Shown in pieces: positions 1 through 9,308 of a stretch of DNA of 64,000 bases. The translations under genes were made by a program, and so were the position numbers. The notes under the pieces are model-generated. The model was not told the origin of the DNA. It searched no databases and saw only the letters and a list, made by a program, of their open reading frames with translations. The stretch lies in the NCBI RefSeq assembly GCF_018388465.1, contig NZ_CP074404.1:1984001-2048000 (forward strand), in the 5' to 3' direction. The DNA is from Cellulomonas fengjieae (GTDB taxonomy: Bacteria; Actinomycetota; Actinomycetes; Actinomycetales; Cellulomonadaceae). Numbering within the stretch: the stretch's first letter is position 1; the number at the start of each line of letters is the position of its first letter.

Positions 1-1108
1 CCGCGGGGAACTTCTCGAACGCGAACCGCGGGACCTTGACCACGACGTAGTCGAGGGTCGGCTCGAACGACGCGGGGGTCGAGCCGCCGGTGATGTCGTT
101 CGGGATCTCGTCGAGCGTGTAGCCGATCGCCAGCTTGGCCGCGATCTTCGCGATCGGGAAGCCCGTCGCCTTCGACGCCAGGGCCGAGCTGCGCGACACG
201 CGCGGGTTCATCTCGATGACCACGACGCGGCCCGTGGACGGCTCGATCGCGAACTGGATGTTGCAGCCGCCCGTGTCGACGCCGACCTCGCGGATGACCG
301 CGATGCCGATGTCCCGCAGCCGCTGGTACTCGCGGTCGGTCAGGGTCAGCGCGGGGGCCACCGTCACCGAGTCCCCCGTGTGCACGCCGACGGGGTCGAC
401 GTTCTCGATCGAGCAGACCACCACGACGTTGTCGTGCTTGTCGCGCATGAGCTCGAGCTCGTACTCCTTCCAGCCCAGGATCGACTCCTCCAGGAGCACC
501 TCGGTGGTCGGCGAGTAGTGCAGGCCCTGGCCCACGATGCGCCGCAGGTCGGTCTCGTCGTAGGCGATCCCGGAGCCCAGGCCACCCATCGTGAAGGACG
601 GGCGGACGACCACCGGGTAGCCGAGGACGGCGACGGCGGCGAAGGCGTCGTCGAGCGAGTGCACGATGGCGGACTTGGCGCTCTCGGCGCCGCAGACCTG
701 CACGACCTCCTTGAACTGCTCGCGGTCCTCACCCTTCTGGATGGACGCGATGTTGGCGCCGATGAGCTCGACGTCGTACTTCTCCAGCACACCGGCCTCG
801 TCCAGCGCGATGGCGGCGTTGAGCGCCGTCTGGCCGCCCAGCGTCGGCAGGATCGCGTCCGGGCGCTCCTTGGCGATGATCGTCGTGAGGATCTCCGTGG
901 TGATCGGCTCGACGTACGTGGCGTCGGCGAACTCCGGGTCCGTCATGATCGTCGCCGGGTTGGAGTTGACCAGGATGACCCGCAGGCCCTCCTCCTTGAG
1001 CACGCGGCAGGCCTGCGTCCCCGAGTAGTCGAACTCGCACGCCTGGCCGATCACGATCGGGCCGGAACCGATGACCAGCACGCTGCTGATGTCTGTGCGC
1101 CGGGGCAT
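1..1108 (-). CDS. carB: Carbamoyl-phosphate synthase large subunit, 5' part only
   Basis: Large (ammonia-using) subunit of carbamoyl-phosphate synthase, which uses the ammonia released by CarA plus bicarbonate and two ATP to make carbamoyl phosphate for pyrimidine and arginine synthesis. The frame opens at an ATG whose A is shared with the carA stop codon (TGATG) and stays open to the left edge. About 369 of roughly 1,100 residues are present. The start reads [20 protein letters not shown], the typical CarB opening with its first nucleotide-binding loop. The last visible part (near [20 protein letters not shown]) belongs to the first carboxyphosphate ATP-grasp half. Identification is firm; the C-terminal domains lie outside the window. 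It is the last visible gene of the pyrimidine operon. Confidence 0.97.
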   Translation of the reverse strand, partial: MPRRTDISSVLVIGSGPIVIGQACEFDYSGTQACRVLKEEGLRVILVNSNPATIMTDPEFADATYVEPITTEILTTIIAKERPDAILPTLGGQTALNAAIALDEAGVLEKYDVELIGANIASIQKGEDREQFKEVVQVCGAESAKSAIVHSLDDAFAAVAVLGYPVVVRPSFTMGGLGSGIAYDETDLRRIVGQGLHYSPTTEVLLEESILGWKEYELELMRDKHDNVVVVCSIENVDPVGVHTGDSVTVAPALTLTDREYQRLRDIGIAVIREVGVDTGGCNIQFAIEPSTGRVVVIEMNPRVSRSSALASKATGFPIAKIAAKLAIGYTLDEIPNDITGGSTPASFEPTLDYVVVKVPRFAFEKFPA

Positions 1109-2277
1109 CAGGCGGCACCCTTCTGTGAGTTCTCGGGATCCTTCATCAGATCGATGAAACGGTCGAAGAGATAGGCGGCGTCGTGCGGCCCGGCCGCGGC
1201 CTCGGGGTGGTACTGCACGGAGAACGCCGGTAGGTCGAGCGCGCGCAGGCCCTCCACCACGTCGTCGTTCAGGTCGACGTGGCTGACCACGACCCGGCCG
1301 TACCGACCGGCGTCGTGCGGCGCGACGGACTCCCCGTCGAGCGGCGCGTCGACCGCGAAGCCGTGGTTGTGGGCCGTGATCTCCACCTTGCCGGTGGCGC
1401 GGTCCATGACCGGCTGGTTCACCCCGCGGTGGCCGTAGCCGAGCTTGTACGTGCCGTAGCCGAGCGCTCGCCCGAGCAGCTGGTTTCCGTAGCAGATGCC
1501 GAAGAACGGGATCTGGCGGTCCAGCACGTCGCGCAGGAGCTCGATCTCGTGCGTCGCCGCGGAGGGGTCCCCCGGGCCGTTCGAGAAGAACACCCCGTCC
1601 GGCTCGGTGGCCAGCACGTCGTCGATCGTGGCGTGCGAGGGCAGCACGTGCACGCGCACGCCGCGCTCCGCCAGCCGCTGCGGCGTCATGGCCTTGATGC
1701 CGAGGTCGACCGCGGCGACGGTCGCGACGTGCTCACCGATCGGCTCGACCACGTAGGCGCTGGCCGTGGACACCTCACCGGCCAGGTCCGCGCCGGCCAT
1801 CGCGGGCGCGGCCAGGACCTGGTCCAGCAGCTCGTCGTGCGGCGCGCGCCCGCCCCCGTCGTCCAGCAGCGCCGCGCCCGAGAAGATGCCGGCGCGCATG
1901 ACGCCGCGCTCCCGCAGGTGGCGGGTCAGCGCGCGGGTGTCGATGTCACTGATGCCCACGATCCCCTGCGCGACCAGGTCGTCCGCGAGCGTGCGGGCGG
2001 CGCGCCAGTTGGACGCGCGCCGAGCGGGGTCGCGCACCACGTAGCCGGCGACCCAGATCTGCCCGGACTCGACGTCCTCGTCGTTCACCCCCGTGTTGCC
2101 GATGTGCGGCGCCGTCATGACCACGATCTGGCGGTGGTACGACGGGTCGGTCAGCGTCTCCTGGTAGCCGGTCATCCCCGTGTTGAAGACGATCTCGCCC
2201 AGCGTGGAGCCTTCGGCACCGTAGGCGCGGCCGGTGAAGGTCCGCCCGTCCTCGAGCACGAGCACTGCGTCGGTCAT
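1108..2277 (-). CDS. carA: Carbamoyl-phosphate synthase small subunit (glutaminase)
   Basis: Glutamine-hydrolysing subunit that feeds ammonia to CarB. 389 residues, normal for the family. The N-terminal CPSase small-chain domain (opening with [15 protein letters not shown]) is followed by a class I glutamine amidotransferase domain. The nucleophile is the Cys near residue 262 in FFGICYGNQ; the His and Glu of the triad are in VQYHPEA near residue 356. The usual GHQ after the nucleophile is GNQ here, a form I recall as common in actinobacteria. The ATG start overlaps the stop of the upstream membrane-protein gene by four bases, and its own stop shares one base with the carB start, so translation is probably coupled through the operon. 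Confidence 0.98.
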   Translation of the reverse strand: MTDAVLVLEDGRTFTGRAYGAEGSTLGEIVFNTGMTGYQETLTDPSYHRQIVVMTAPHIGNTGVNDEDVESGQIWVAGYVVRDPARRASNWRAARTLADDLVAQGIVGISDIDTRALTRHLRERGVMRAGIFSGAALLDDGGGRAPHDELLDQVLAAPAMAGADLAGEVSTASAYVVEPIGEHVATVAAVDLGIKAMTPQRLAERGVRVHVLPSHATIDDVLATEPDGVFFSNGPGDPSAATHEIELLRDVLDRQIPFFGICYGNQLLGRALGYGTYKLGYGHRGVNQPVMDRATGKVEITAHNHGFAVDAPLDGESVAPHDAGRYGRVVVSHVDLNDDVVEGLRALDLPAFSVQYHPEAAAGPHDAAYLFDRFIDLMKDPENSQKGAA

Positions 2278-2807
2278 GAGTTCTCCTCCTGCGCGGGCGC
2301 CTGGCCCGTGGTCAAGGTCGTAAGTGCGTCGATGAGCCGCGTGCGGTCGGCGGCGCGTCGCGGGCGCAGCCCTGTGTCCAGGCCGCGCGGGTCCTGCGGG
2401 TCGGCCTGCCAGGTCAGGACCACGAGGCCGTCCCCGCCGACGACCTTCCCGGCCATCCCGGGGGCGGCGGCCGCGCCACGCAGCGCCGCGGCCGGGACGA
2501 AGAGGTCCGGAGCGCCCTGGCGGGTGATCAGCACCCCGGCGTCGTGGACGCTCACCTGGGCGGGGCTGCGCACGCCCAGGCCCTCGGCGGTCACCCGGTC
2601 GAGCCAGTCCCCGGCGCGCGTGGTGGACACGTAGACCGCCTCCACCGGGCCCGCACGCAGGGCGCCGAGCTCGGCGGGAGGCACCGGGAGGCGGGGCACC
2701 AAGGCGGTGGACTTCTGGGTGCGCGCGCGCCAGCCGGCGCGCATGGCCCAGAAGACCGCGAGGACGACCAGCAGGAGGACGACGGTGGAGGCCAGCTGGC
2801 GGATCAC
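2274..2807 (-). CDS. Pyrimidine-operon membrane protein, Rv1382-like position
   Basis: A 177-residue protein lying between pyrC and carA in the same operon. The GTG start overlaps the pyrC stop (GTGA) and the stop overlaps the carA start (ATGA). One hydrophobic segment at about residues 5-23 ([16 protein letters not shown]) is followed by a basic stretch and a soluble domain of about 130 residues that looks mostly beta. In mycobacteria a membrane protein of unknown function (Rv1382) sits at the same place between pyrC and carA, and this appears to be its counterpart. It has no catalytic motif that I can see. Its persistent place in the operon suggests a link to pyrimidine metabolism or its membrane organisation, but the function is unknown. 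Confidence 0.85.
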   Translation of the reverse strand: MIRQLASTVVLLLVVLAVFWAMRAGWRARTQKSTALVPRLPVPPAELGALRAGPVEAVYVSTTRAGDWLDRVTAEGLGVRSPAQVSVHDAGVLITRQGAPDLFVPAAALRGAAAAPGMAGKVVGGDGLVVLTWQADPQDPRGLDTGLRPRRAADRTRLIDALTTLTTGQAPAQEENS

Positions 2808-4126
2808 GAGCTGACCACCACGCTCTCGTCGCACGCCGAGCCGTCCATGACGGTCGCCCGGCCGCGCAGCCAGGTCGCGATCACGCAGCCGGACAGCTCT
2901 CGGCCGCCGAACGGCGAGTTGACGCTCTGCGTGGACTGCTGCTCGGGCACCACGACGCGCCGGATGCCCGGGTCCACCAGCGTGAGGTTGGCCGGCTCCC
3001 CCACCGCGATCGGCCGGCCGTGGTCGGGGACGCGGCCGATGCGTGCCGGGGCCGTCGACAGCACCCGCGCGACGTCCGCCCACGTGAGGCGGCCGGTGTC
3101 CACCATCGTCTCCTGCACGACGGACAGCGCGGTCTCCAGGCCGGTCATGCCGAAGGCCGCGGCACCCCACTCGCAGTCCTTGTCCTCGCGGGTGTGCGGG
3201 GCGTGGTCGGTGGCGACGATGTCGATCGTCCCGTCCGCCAGGCCCTCGCGGACCGCCTCGACGTCCCGCTGGGTGCGCAGGGGCGGGTTGACCTTGAACA
3301 CCGGGTCGTAGCCGCGGGCGAGCTCGTCGGTCAGCATGAGGTGGTGCGGCGTCACCTCGGCGGTGACGTCGATCCCGCGGGACTTGGCCCAGCGGATGAT
3401 CTCGACCGAGCCCGCGGTGGACAGGTGGCAGACGTGCAGCCGGGACCCGACGTGCTCCGCGAGCAGGACGTCCCGGGCGATGATCGCCTCCTCCGCGACG
3501 GCGGGCCAGCCGGCCAGGCCGAGCTCGGCGGACACGACGCCCTCGTGCATCTGGGCGCCCTCCGTCAGCCGCGGCTCCTGGGCGTGCTGGGCGATGACGC
3601 CGTCGAAGGCCTTGACGTACTCGAGCGCGCGACGCATCACGACGGGGTCGTGCACGCACTTCCCGTCGTCGGAGAACACCCGCACCTGGGCTGCGGACTC
3701 CGCCATCGCCCCGAGCTCCGCCAGTCGCTCGCCCTCGAGGCCGACGGTGACGGCACCGACCGGTCGGACGTCGGCCCAGCCGGCGTCGCGCCCCAGCCGC
3801 CACACCTGTTCCACCACGCCCGCCGTGTCCTGCGTCGGCGTGGTGTTGGCCATCGCGTGGACCGCGGTGAACCCGCCCATCGCCGCCGCGCGCGTGCCCG
3901 ACCGGACGGTCTCGGCGTCCTCCCGGCCCGGCTCGCGCAGGTGGGTGTGCAGGTCGACGAGCCCGGGCAGCAGGATCAGGCCGCCGCCGTTGATGACCAC
4001 CGCGTCGTCGCCCGCCAGCGACTCCGCGTCGCCACCGATCGCGGCGATCACGCCGTCGGCGAGGAGCACGTCGGTCGTGCCGTCGCCGAGCGGGCTCACG
4101 TCCCGCAGCAGGTACTTCCTCGTCAC
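2804..4126 (-). CDS. pyrC: Dihydroorotase (class I)
   Basis: Zinc amidohydrolase that cyclises carbamoyl aspartate to dihydroorotate, third step of pyrimidine synthesis. 440 residues. The metal-binding HxH motif is in [10 protein letters not shown] near residue 60, the class I signature. Further metal ligands are expected in the middle (HVCHLST), and the catalytic Asp lies in [11 protein letters not shown] near residue 305. The start is GTG and overlaps the pyrB stop by four bases. It sits in the normal actinobacterial order pyrR-pyrB-pyrC, so regulation is expected to come from the operon leader. Confidence 0.97.
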   Translation of the reverse strand: MTRKYLLRDVSPLGDGTTDVLLADGVIAAIGGDAESLAGDDAVVINGGGLILLPGLVDLHTHLREPGREDAETVRSGTRAAAMGGFTAVHAMANTTPTQDTAGVVEQVWRLGRDAGWADVRPVGAVTVGLEGERLAELGAMAESAAQVRVFSDDGKCVHDPVVMRRALEYVKAFDGVIAQHAQEPRLTEGAQMHEGVVSAELGLAGWPAVAEEAIIARDVLLAEHVGSRLHVCHLSTAGSVEIIRWAKSRGIDVTAEVTPHHLMLTDELARGYDPVFKVNPPLRTQRDVEAVREGLADGTIDIVATDHAPHTREDKDCEWGAAAFGMTGLETALSVVQETMVDTGRLTWADVARVLSTAPARIGRVPDHGRPIAVGEPANLTLVDPGIRRVVVPEQQSTQSVNSPFGGRELSGCVIATWLRGRATVMDGSACDESVVVSS

Positions 4127-5133
4127 GCGTCCACCTTCGTCTCGTCCGTGATGCTCGGGGCGGCCGCTCGGACAGCGGCGTCGCCGCCCGCGAGCAGCAG
4201 GTACAGGACGGCCATGCGGACCGCCACGCCGTTGGCCACCTGCTCCACGATGACCGCACGGGGCGAGTCCGCGGCGTCCGCGGAGATCTCGAGCCCGCGG
4301 TTCATCGGGCCGGGGTGCAGCACGATCGTGTGCTCGGGGAGCATCGCGAGCCGGCGCGCGTCCAGCCCGTAGCGCCGCGTGTACTCCAGCGGGCTCGGGA
4401 AGAAGCCGCCGCCCGCGCTCGACATCCGCTCGCGCTGCACCCGCAGCATCATGACCGCGTCCGGCTTCTCGTCCGCGATCACCTCGTCCAGGTGGTAGGA
4501 CACCCGGGCAGGCCAGGACCCGACCCCGACGGGCAGCAGCGTGGGCGGTGCCACGAGCACCACCTCGGCGCCGAGCGTGTGCAGCAGGTGCACGTTGGAC
4601 CGCGCGACCCGGCTGTGCAGCACGTCGCCGACGATCGCCACCCGCAGGCCGGCGAGATCCCGGCCGGTCACGTCGCCCGGGCCCGACAGGTGCCGCCGCA
4701 GCGTGTACGCGTCGAGCAGGGCCTGGGTGGGGTGCTGGTGCATCCCGTCACCCGCGTTGATGACCGCGCCGTGGGTCCAGCCGGACGTGGCGAGCGTGTG
4801 CGGCGCTCCGGACGCGTGGTGCCGGATGACGACCGCGTCCGCGCCCATCGCCTGCAGCGTCAGGGCGGTGTCCTTGAGCGACTCGCCCTTGGAGACGCTG
4901 GAGCCCTTGGCGGAGAAGTTGATGACGTCCGCGGAGAGCCGCTTGGCGGCCGTCTCGAACGAGATCCGCGTGCGGGTGGAGTCCTCGAAGAAGAGGTTCA
5001 CCACCGTGCGGCCGCGCAGCGTGGGCAGCTTCTTGATCTCGCGGGCCTGCGTCGCCGCCATGGTCCCGGCCGTGTCGAGGATCCGCACCGCGTCGAGGAC
5101 GTCGAGGTCCGCGGTGGACAGCAGGTGCTTCAT
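4123..5133 (-). CDS. pyrB: Aspartate carbamoyltransferase catalytic subunit
   Basis: Transfers the carbamoyl group from carbamoyl phosphate to aspartate, the committed step of pyrimidine synthesis. 336 residues. The carbamoyl-phosphate loop [13 protein letters not shown] lies at about residues 47-59, and [10 protein letters not shown] in the hinge region near 133 is the second signature. The start [10 protein letters not shown] is chosen because its ATG overlaps the pyrR stop (ATGA) and the upstream part of the open frame is antisense-like and unrelated. No pyrI regulatory gene is next to it, consistent with the PyrR-controlled, non-enteric type. Confidence 0.98.
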   Translation of the reverse strand: MKHLLSTADLDVLDAVRILDTAGTMAATQAREIKKLPTLRGRTVVNLFFEDSTRTRISFETAAKRLSADVINFSAKGSSVSKGESLKDTALTLQAMGADAVVIRHHASGAPHTLATSGWTHGAVINAGDGMHQHPTQALLDAYTLRRHLSGPGDVTGRDLAGLRVAIVGDVLHSRVARSNVHLLHTLGAEVVLVAPPTLLPVGVGSWPARVSYHLDEVIADEKPDAVMMLRVQRERMSSAGGGFFPSPLEYTRRYGLDARRLAMLPEHTIVLHPGPMNRGLEISADAADSPRAVIVEQVANGVAVRMAVLYLLLAGGDAAVRAAAPSITDETKVDA

Positions 5134-5720
5134 CGCGTTCCTCCCTCGATGAGGACCGCGTCCCGGCCGTCGGTCTCCTCGAGCAGCACACGGACCCGCT
5201 CGACCGTGGAGGTCGGCAGGTTCTTGCCGACGTAGTCGGCGCGGATCGGCAGCTCGCGGTGCCCGCGGTCGACGAGGGCGGCAAGCTGGACGGCGCGCGG
5301 CCGTCCGAGGTCGCTGATCGCGTCGAGCGCCGCACGGATGGTGCGGCCTGAGTAGAGGACGTCGTCCACGAGCACCACCACCTTGCCGTCGAGCCCGCCC
5401 GGGGGGATGTCGGTGGCTCCGATGGTCCGCGTGGGATGGTGCGCGAGGTCGTCGCGATACATCGTGACGTCGAGGCTGCCGACCAGCAGCGCGAGGTCCA
5501 GCCCGGGCTCGACGGCGATCAGCCGTTCCGCGAGGCGCCGGGCCAGCGGCAGGCCACGCGTGGGGATGCCCAGCAGGACGACGTCGGACCCGCCCCTGTT
5601 GCGCTCGAGGATCTCGTGCGCGATGCGGGTCAGAGCCCGGCCGATCTCCGGGGCACCGAGGACGACGTTGGCGTCGTCGTCGACGCTGTCGTGCGTGGGT
5701 GCGGGCGTGCCGGTGCTCAT
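5130..5720 (-). CDS. pyrR: PyrR, RNA-binding regulator and uracil phosphoribosyltransferase
   Basis: Uridine-nucleotide-sensing regulator that binds pyr mRNA and may also have uracil phosphoribosyltransferase activity. 196 residues. The PRPP-binding loop [17 protein letters not shown] lies at about residues 113-129; the N-terminal part contains the usual [11 protein letters not shown] region. Two starts are possible, a TTG at 5723 and an ATG at 5720. I prefer the ATG because the AAGGAG ribosome binding site (5734-5729) is eight bases away. It is the first gene of the pyr operon, and the RNA loop it is expected to recognise lies immediately upstream of its ribosome binding site. Confidence 0.96.
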   Translation of the reverse strand: MSTGTPAPTHDSVDDDANVVLGAPEIGRALTRIAHEILERNRGGSDVVLLGIPTRGLPLARRLAERLIAVEPGLDLALLVGSLDVTMYRDDLAHHPTRTIGATDIPPGGLDGKVVVLVDDVLYSGRTIRAALDAISDLGRPRAVQLAALVDRGHRELPIRADYVGKNLPTSTVERVRVLLEETDGRDAVLIEGGTR

Positions 5721-5734
5721 CAAGCAAACTCCTT

Positions 5735-5756
5735 CCCCGCCTCACGGGACGGGTCT
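5735..5756 (-). promoter_or_regulatory. Predicted PyrR-binding RNA loop overlapping the pyrR ribosome binding site
   Basis: The transcript reads AGACCCGTCCCGTGAGGCGG here. The core GTCCCGTGAGGC fits the PyrR-binding-loop consensus known from Bacillus (ARUCCNGNGAGGYU) at all but the two outer positions. CCCG (5753-5750) can pair with CGGG (5739-5736), which puts the conserved bases in a hairpin. The ribosome binding site AAGGAG follows directly, so bound PyrR could block translation, as reported for mycobacteria, rather than act by transcription attenuation. I see no terminator in the leader. Confidence 0.75.
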
Positions 5757-5780
5757 TAAAGGAATGTCTCTCGGGCAGCC

Positions 5781-5786
5781 AGCCTA
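5781..5786 (-). promoter_or_regulatory. Possible -10 element of the pyr operon
   Basis: TAGGCT fits TANNNT and lies about 60 bases upstream of the pyrR start. It would give a short leader containing the PyrR loop. No convincing -35 is seen, so this is tentative. Confidence 0.3.
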
Positions 5787-5914
5787 CCGTGCGGCACGGG
5801 CCCTCCCGGCGCGACGTCCGTCACTGTCGCGCGGCACGTGGCGGGACCGGGACGCCGACGCAGTCACCCGGATGCCAGGTCATCCCCCGCCCGGGAGATG
5901 ACGATTCACGGGTC

Positions 5915-8188
5915 GTGCTGGGAAGCGTTCCGACCTGGGTCACCGTGCTGCAGCTGCTGGCTGCCGGTCTGGTGGGTGGCTTCTGCGCGCTCCAGTGGCT
6001 GTGGTGGCGCGGCGAGGTCCGTCCCGCCAGCGCGGCCTGGTCCCTGGCCTGGTCCACCGACATGGCCCTGGTGCTGCTGGCCGGCGGGCTGTTCGCGCTG
6101 ACCACGCCGGGTCCGGTGCGGGACGCCCTGGTCTACGCGCACGCGCTGCTCCTGGCCGGCTTCCTGATCATCGCGATCCCCGCCACCCGGGCGATCGCGG
6201 GCGGTCCGAGGATCCGGTACTGGCTCTGGGCGGCCATCCCCCTCTTCACCGCCCACGCCGTGCTGTGGTGGGTCCCGCTCGAGCGGTACGTGGCCGACCA
6301 CGACGTCCTCACGGCCGCCCTGCTGCTCGTCCCCACCGCGGTCGTCGTGTCGTACGTCGTCGCGGCGCTGGGCCGGATCCGGCTCACGGGGTTCGACAGC
6401 CTGCTGGTGATCGCCGGGGCGGCGTCGCTGACCCTGTTCACCGCGGGCGTCCTGTGGTCCGACCACCCGGTCGGAGCGCTGTGCTCGGCCCTGGGATCCA
6501 TCCCGCTGGCCGTGGGCATCGAGCTGCTCGCCCTGAACCGGCTCCGCCTCGCCCAGGACGAGGCGGCCCGGCAGCACCGCATGCGCGACGCCCTGGCCCG
6601 GCTCGCCAACGCCGCCTGGTACATCAAGGATGCGGACGCGCTGCTGCTCAGCGCGCGCGACGAGGCACGCACCATCCTGGGCGACCCGAGCGTCGAAGGC
6701 TCCCTGCGCCCGATCGCGCGCGACCGGTTCGTCAGCGAGCTCTACTCCGCCGACGAGGTGGACCACACCGCGCGGGCGCGGGCGTTCCTCATCGACCTCG
6801 CGCAGATCGTCTCGGCGGCCGCCGAGCGCTACCAGCTGAGCGAGCGGCTGCACACGACGGCGTTCACCGACCCGCTGACGCGCATGCCGAACCGCAGGGC
6901 CGTCGAGGAGCACCTCCTGGCGATGCTCGAACGGGCGAACGTGGAACGCACCAGGGTGTCCCTCGCCTACTGCGACCTGGACGGGTTCAAGCGCGTCAAC
7001 GACTCGTTCGGGCACGCGCACGGCGACGCGCTCCTCGTCCGGGCCGCCGAGTACCTGCGGCGGGCCGTCGCCGACCTCGACGCGCACGTCGGCCGCGTCG
7101 GCGGGGACGAGTTCGTCATCGTGGTCGCGCGCGCGCCCGAGGACGCGCACCTGGTCGCCATCGCCCGCGAGATCCGCGAGGGCTTCGTCGACCGCCACGC
7201 GGGCAGCAGGCCGGCACGGCTCACGGTGGGTGTGGCCACGTGGCAGCCCGGCGACATCGTGGACACCGACGCCCTGATCCGGCACGCCGACACCGCGATG
7301 CTCGAGGCGAAGCGCTCACGCTCGGGCTTCCGCGTGTTCGACCGCGAGCTCCGGCAGCGGGTCGAGGCGCAGCGCCACCAGCGCACCGCCCTCGAGCACG
7401 CCGTGGCGGACGGGCGCTTCACGGCGCACTTCCAGCCCATCGTGGACGCGCAGACGCTCGAGATGGTGCAGGTCGAGGCGCTCGCCCGCTGGCAGCACCG
7501 CGGGCGGTTCGTCCTGCCCGCCGAGTGGCTCGACCTCGCCGAGGAGTCCGGCCTCATCGTGCCGATCGGCCTGGAGATTCTGCGCCAGGCCCGCCGTGCC
7601 CTCGAGCGGTTCCAGATGCCCGTCTCGGTCAACCTGGCGGCGCGCCAGCTGGCCGAGGTGGACGCCCTGGAACAGATCGAGACCGCGTGGGGCGGCGCCT
7701 TCTGGGAGCACCTGACCCTGGAGATCACCGAGAGCGCGCTGATCCAGACGTCGTCCGCGATCCCGGTGCTGTCCGAGCTGCGAGCCCGCGGCGCCCGGAT
7801 AGCGGTCGACGACTTCGGCACCGGCTACAGCTCGCTGGCGCGCATGTCCCGGCTCCCCGTCGACGAGCTGAAGATCGACCGCTCGTTCGTGCGCGACATG
7901 GGGACCGACCGCGGGCGTGGCGTGGTGCGGGCGATCGTCGCGCTCGCGAGCACGCACGGCCTGTCCATCGTCGCGGAGGGCGTCGAGACGCCCGTGCAGC
8001 TCACCGCCCTCGCCGAGATGGGCGTGACCCGCGTGCAGGGCAACTTCCTGGGCCGCCCGGCGCCGTCGCTGCCGGTCCGCGGCCCCCGACCGGCGACCGT
8101 GCGCACGCCTGCGCGACGGCCGGTCGGGGTGCCGCAGCCCAACTCGGCGCAGGACGACTCCCGGCTCGTCGTGCCGCGCACCGTGTGA
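5915..8188 (+). CDS. Membrane GGDEF-EAL protein (cyclic-di-GMP cyclase/phosphodiesterase)
   Basis: Predicted integral-membrane enzyme of cyclic-di-GMP turnover, about 757 residues. The first ~210 residues hold seven to eight hydrophobic segments. A GGDEF domain follows with an intact GGDEF at about residue 395 and the substrate part DLDGFKRVNDSFGHAHGD; I do not see an RxxD inhibitory site at the usual distance before GGDEF. The EAL domain begins near residue 505 and looks catalytically complete: EALARW (about 520), NLAARQL, LEITES, DDFGTGYSS (about 631), LKIDRSFV and AEGVET are all present, so both activities are possible. No ATG lies at a suitable place. I chose the GTG at 5915, just before the first membrane segment, though the ribosome binding site is weak and the start is uncertain. 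It is divergent from the pyr operon and convergent with nusB. Confidence 0.9.
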   Translation: MLGSVPTWVTVLQLLAAGLVGGFCALQWLWWRGEVRPASAAWSLAWSTDMALVLLAGGLFALTTPGPVRDALVYAHALLLAGFLIIAIPATRAIAGGPRIRYWLWAAIPLFTAHAVLWWVPLERYVADHDVLTAALLLVPTAVVVSYVVAALGRIRLTGFDSLLVIAGAASLTLFTAGVLWSDHPVGALCSALGSIPLAVGIELLALNRLRLAQDEAARQHRMRDALARLANAAWYIKDADALLLSARDEARTILGDPSVEGSLRPIARDRFVSELYSADEVDHTARARAFLIDLAQIVSAAAERYQLSERLHTTAFTDPLTRMPNRRAVEEHLLAMLERANVERTRVSLAYCDLDGFKRVNDSFGHAHGDALLVRAAEYLRRAVADLDAHVGRVGGDEFVIVVARAPEDAHLVAIAREIREGFVDRHAGSRPARLTVGVATWQPGDIVDTDALIRHADTAMLEAKRSRSGFRVFDRELRQRVEAQRHQRTALEHAVADGRFTAHFQPIVDAQTLEMVQVEALARWQHRGRFVLPAEWLDLAEESGLIVPIGLEILRQARRALERFQMPVSVNLAARQLAEVDALEQIETAWGGAFWEHLTLEITESALIQTSSAIPVLSELRARGARIAVDDFGTGYSSLARMSRLPVDELKIDRSFVRDMGTDRGRGVVRAIVALASTHGLSIVAEGVETPVQLTALAEMGVTRVQGNFLGRPAPSLPVRGPRPATVRTPARRPVGVPQPNSAQDDSRLVVPRTV

Positions 8189-8194
8189 CGGGCG

Positions 8195-8611
8195 TCAGGC
8201 CAGCAGGGTCGGCTTGAGGTCGACGATGCGGCCGAGGAGGCCGTTGACGAACTGGGGCGAGTCGTCCGTGGACAGCGACCGCGCGAGCTCCACGGCCTCG
8301 TCCACCGCGACCGCGTCCGGCACGTCGTCGTTGTAGAGGATCTCCCACGTGCCGAGGCGCAGCAGCGCGCGGTCGACGGCCGGCATGCGGTCGATGGTCC
8401 AGCCGTGCGCGTGGGTCGCCAACAGCTCGTCGATGCGGTCCTGCTGCGCGATCACGCCCTCGACCAGGTCGACGGAGTACTGGGGCAACGCCGCCTCGGT
8501 GCCCGGCTCCGCGATGCGGTCGGCGAGCAGCCTGATGGGGTCCAGCCCTCGCTGGTCCGCCTCGAACAGGACGTCGAGGGCCCGCTTGCGGGCCTTGGTG
8601 CGAGCTCCCAC
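8195..8611 (-). CDS. nusB: Transcription antitermination factor NusB
   Basis: RNA-binding antitermination factor that acts with NusA, NusE and NusG, chiefly on rRNA operons. 138 residues, all-helical, opening with TKARKRALDVLFEADQRG, the normal NusB arginine-rich start. The C-terminal part contains VDEAVELARSLSTDDSPQFV, a conserved NusB stretch. The GTG start lies one base after the efp stop, so the two are probably one transcript, the usual actinobacterial arrangement. It ends six bases from the end of the convergent GGDEF-EAL gene. Confidence 0.96.
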   Translation of the reverse strand: MGARTKARKRALDVLFEADQRGLDPIRLLADRIAEPGTEAALPQYSVDLVEGVIAQQDRIDELLATHAHGWTIDRMPAVDRALLRLGTWEILYNDDVPDAVAVDEAVELARSLSTDDSPQFVNGLLGRIVDLKPTLLA

Positions 8612-8612
8612 C

Positions 8613-9176
8613 TCAGTCGTTCACGCGGCCCAGGTAGCTCCCGTCCCGAGTGTCCACCTTGACCTTCGTGTTCGCCTCGAGGAACAGCGGGACCTGGATC
8701 TCGTAGCCGGTCTCCAGGGTCGCGGGCTTGGTGCCGGCGGACGAGCGGTCGCCCTGCAGACCCGGCTCCGTGTAGGTCACCTCGAGCACCACCGACGGCG
8801 GCAGCTCCACGTACAGCGGGATGCCCTCGTTGGTCGCGACCATGGCGTTCTGGTTCTCCAGGAGGAAGTGGGCGACGTCGCCCACCGTGGTCTCCGAGAT
8901 GTGCACCTGGTCGTAGTTGTCCGTGTCCATGAACACGAAGTCCGTACCGTCCTTGTAGAGGTACTGCATGTCGCGCTTGTCGACGTTCGCCGTCTCGACC
9001 TTCAGGCCGGCGTTGAACGTGCGGTCGACCACCTTGCCGGACATGACGTTCTTCAGCTTGGTACGGACGAACGCGCCACCCTTGCCGGGCTTGACGTGCT
9101 GGAACTCGATCACGGTCCACAGCTGGCCGTCGATCTTGAGCACGGTGCCGTTCTTGAGGTCGTTGGTGGTCGCCAC
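8613..9176 (-). CDS. efp: Translation elongation factor P
   Basis: Ribosome-binding factor that relieves stalling at polyproline stretches. 187 residues, the exact family length. The N-terminal KOW-like domain opens [19 protein letters not shown], the modifiable-loop region is [15 protein letters not shown] at about residues 29-43, and the two OB domains end in [14 protein letters not shown]. The start is a GTG (read as Met) 10-14 bases after AGGAA; the open frame further upstream does not resemble EF-P. Several proline-rich proteins in the window, such as the PilT N terminus, would be plausible clients. Confidence 0.97.
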   Translation of the reverse strand: MATTNDLKNGTVLKIDGQLWTVIEFQHVKPGKGGAFVRTKLKNVMSGKVVDRTFNAGLKVETANVDKRDMQYLYKDGTDFVFMDTDNYDQVHISETTVGDVAHFLLENQNAMVATNEGIPLYVELPPSVVLEVTYTEPGLQGDRSSAGTKPATLETGYEIQVPLFLEANTKVKVDTRDGSYLGRVND

Positions 9177-9270
9177 GATCGTCGCTTCCTGTCGATGAGC
9201 TTCGGTGCGGCCCGCCGGAGGCGCGGCCCCGGAGGGGCGTGCGCGGCATCTACGCAGCAGACCGCCGACC

Positions 9271-9276
9271 ATCGTA
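9271..9276 (-). promoter_or_regulatory. Possible -10 element for efp-nusB
   Basis: TACGAT (TANNNT form) sits about 95 bases upstream of the efp start in the 132-base gap. The -35 region is weak. The rest of the gap is GC-rich and shows nothing else that I can support. Confidence 0.3.
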
Positions 9277-9308
9277 CCGTGCGGCCGGCACACGGCAGTC
9301 CGTCGCGC

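Noticed and set aside
2274..4259. A single 661-codon minus-strand frame covering pyrC and the membrane protein
   Set aside because: Only its last third is coding; the first part is an out-of-frame Arg-rich reading of pyrC. The real start is the GTG at 2807.
6130..7285. Frames on the minus strand inside the GGDEF-EAL gene
   Set aside because: They are shadows; the plus strand carries intact GGDEF and EAL catalytic motifs over the same bases.
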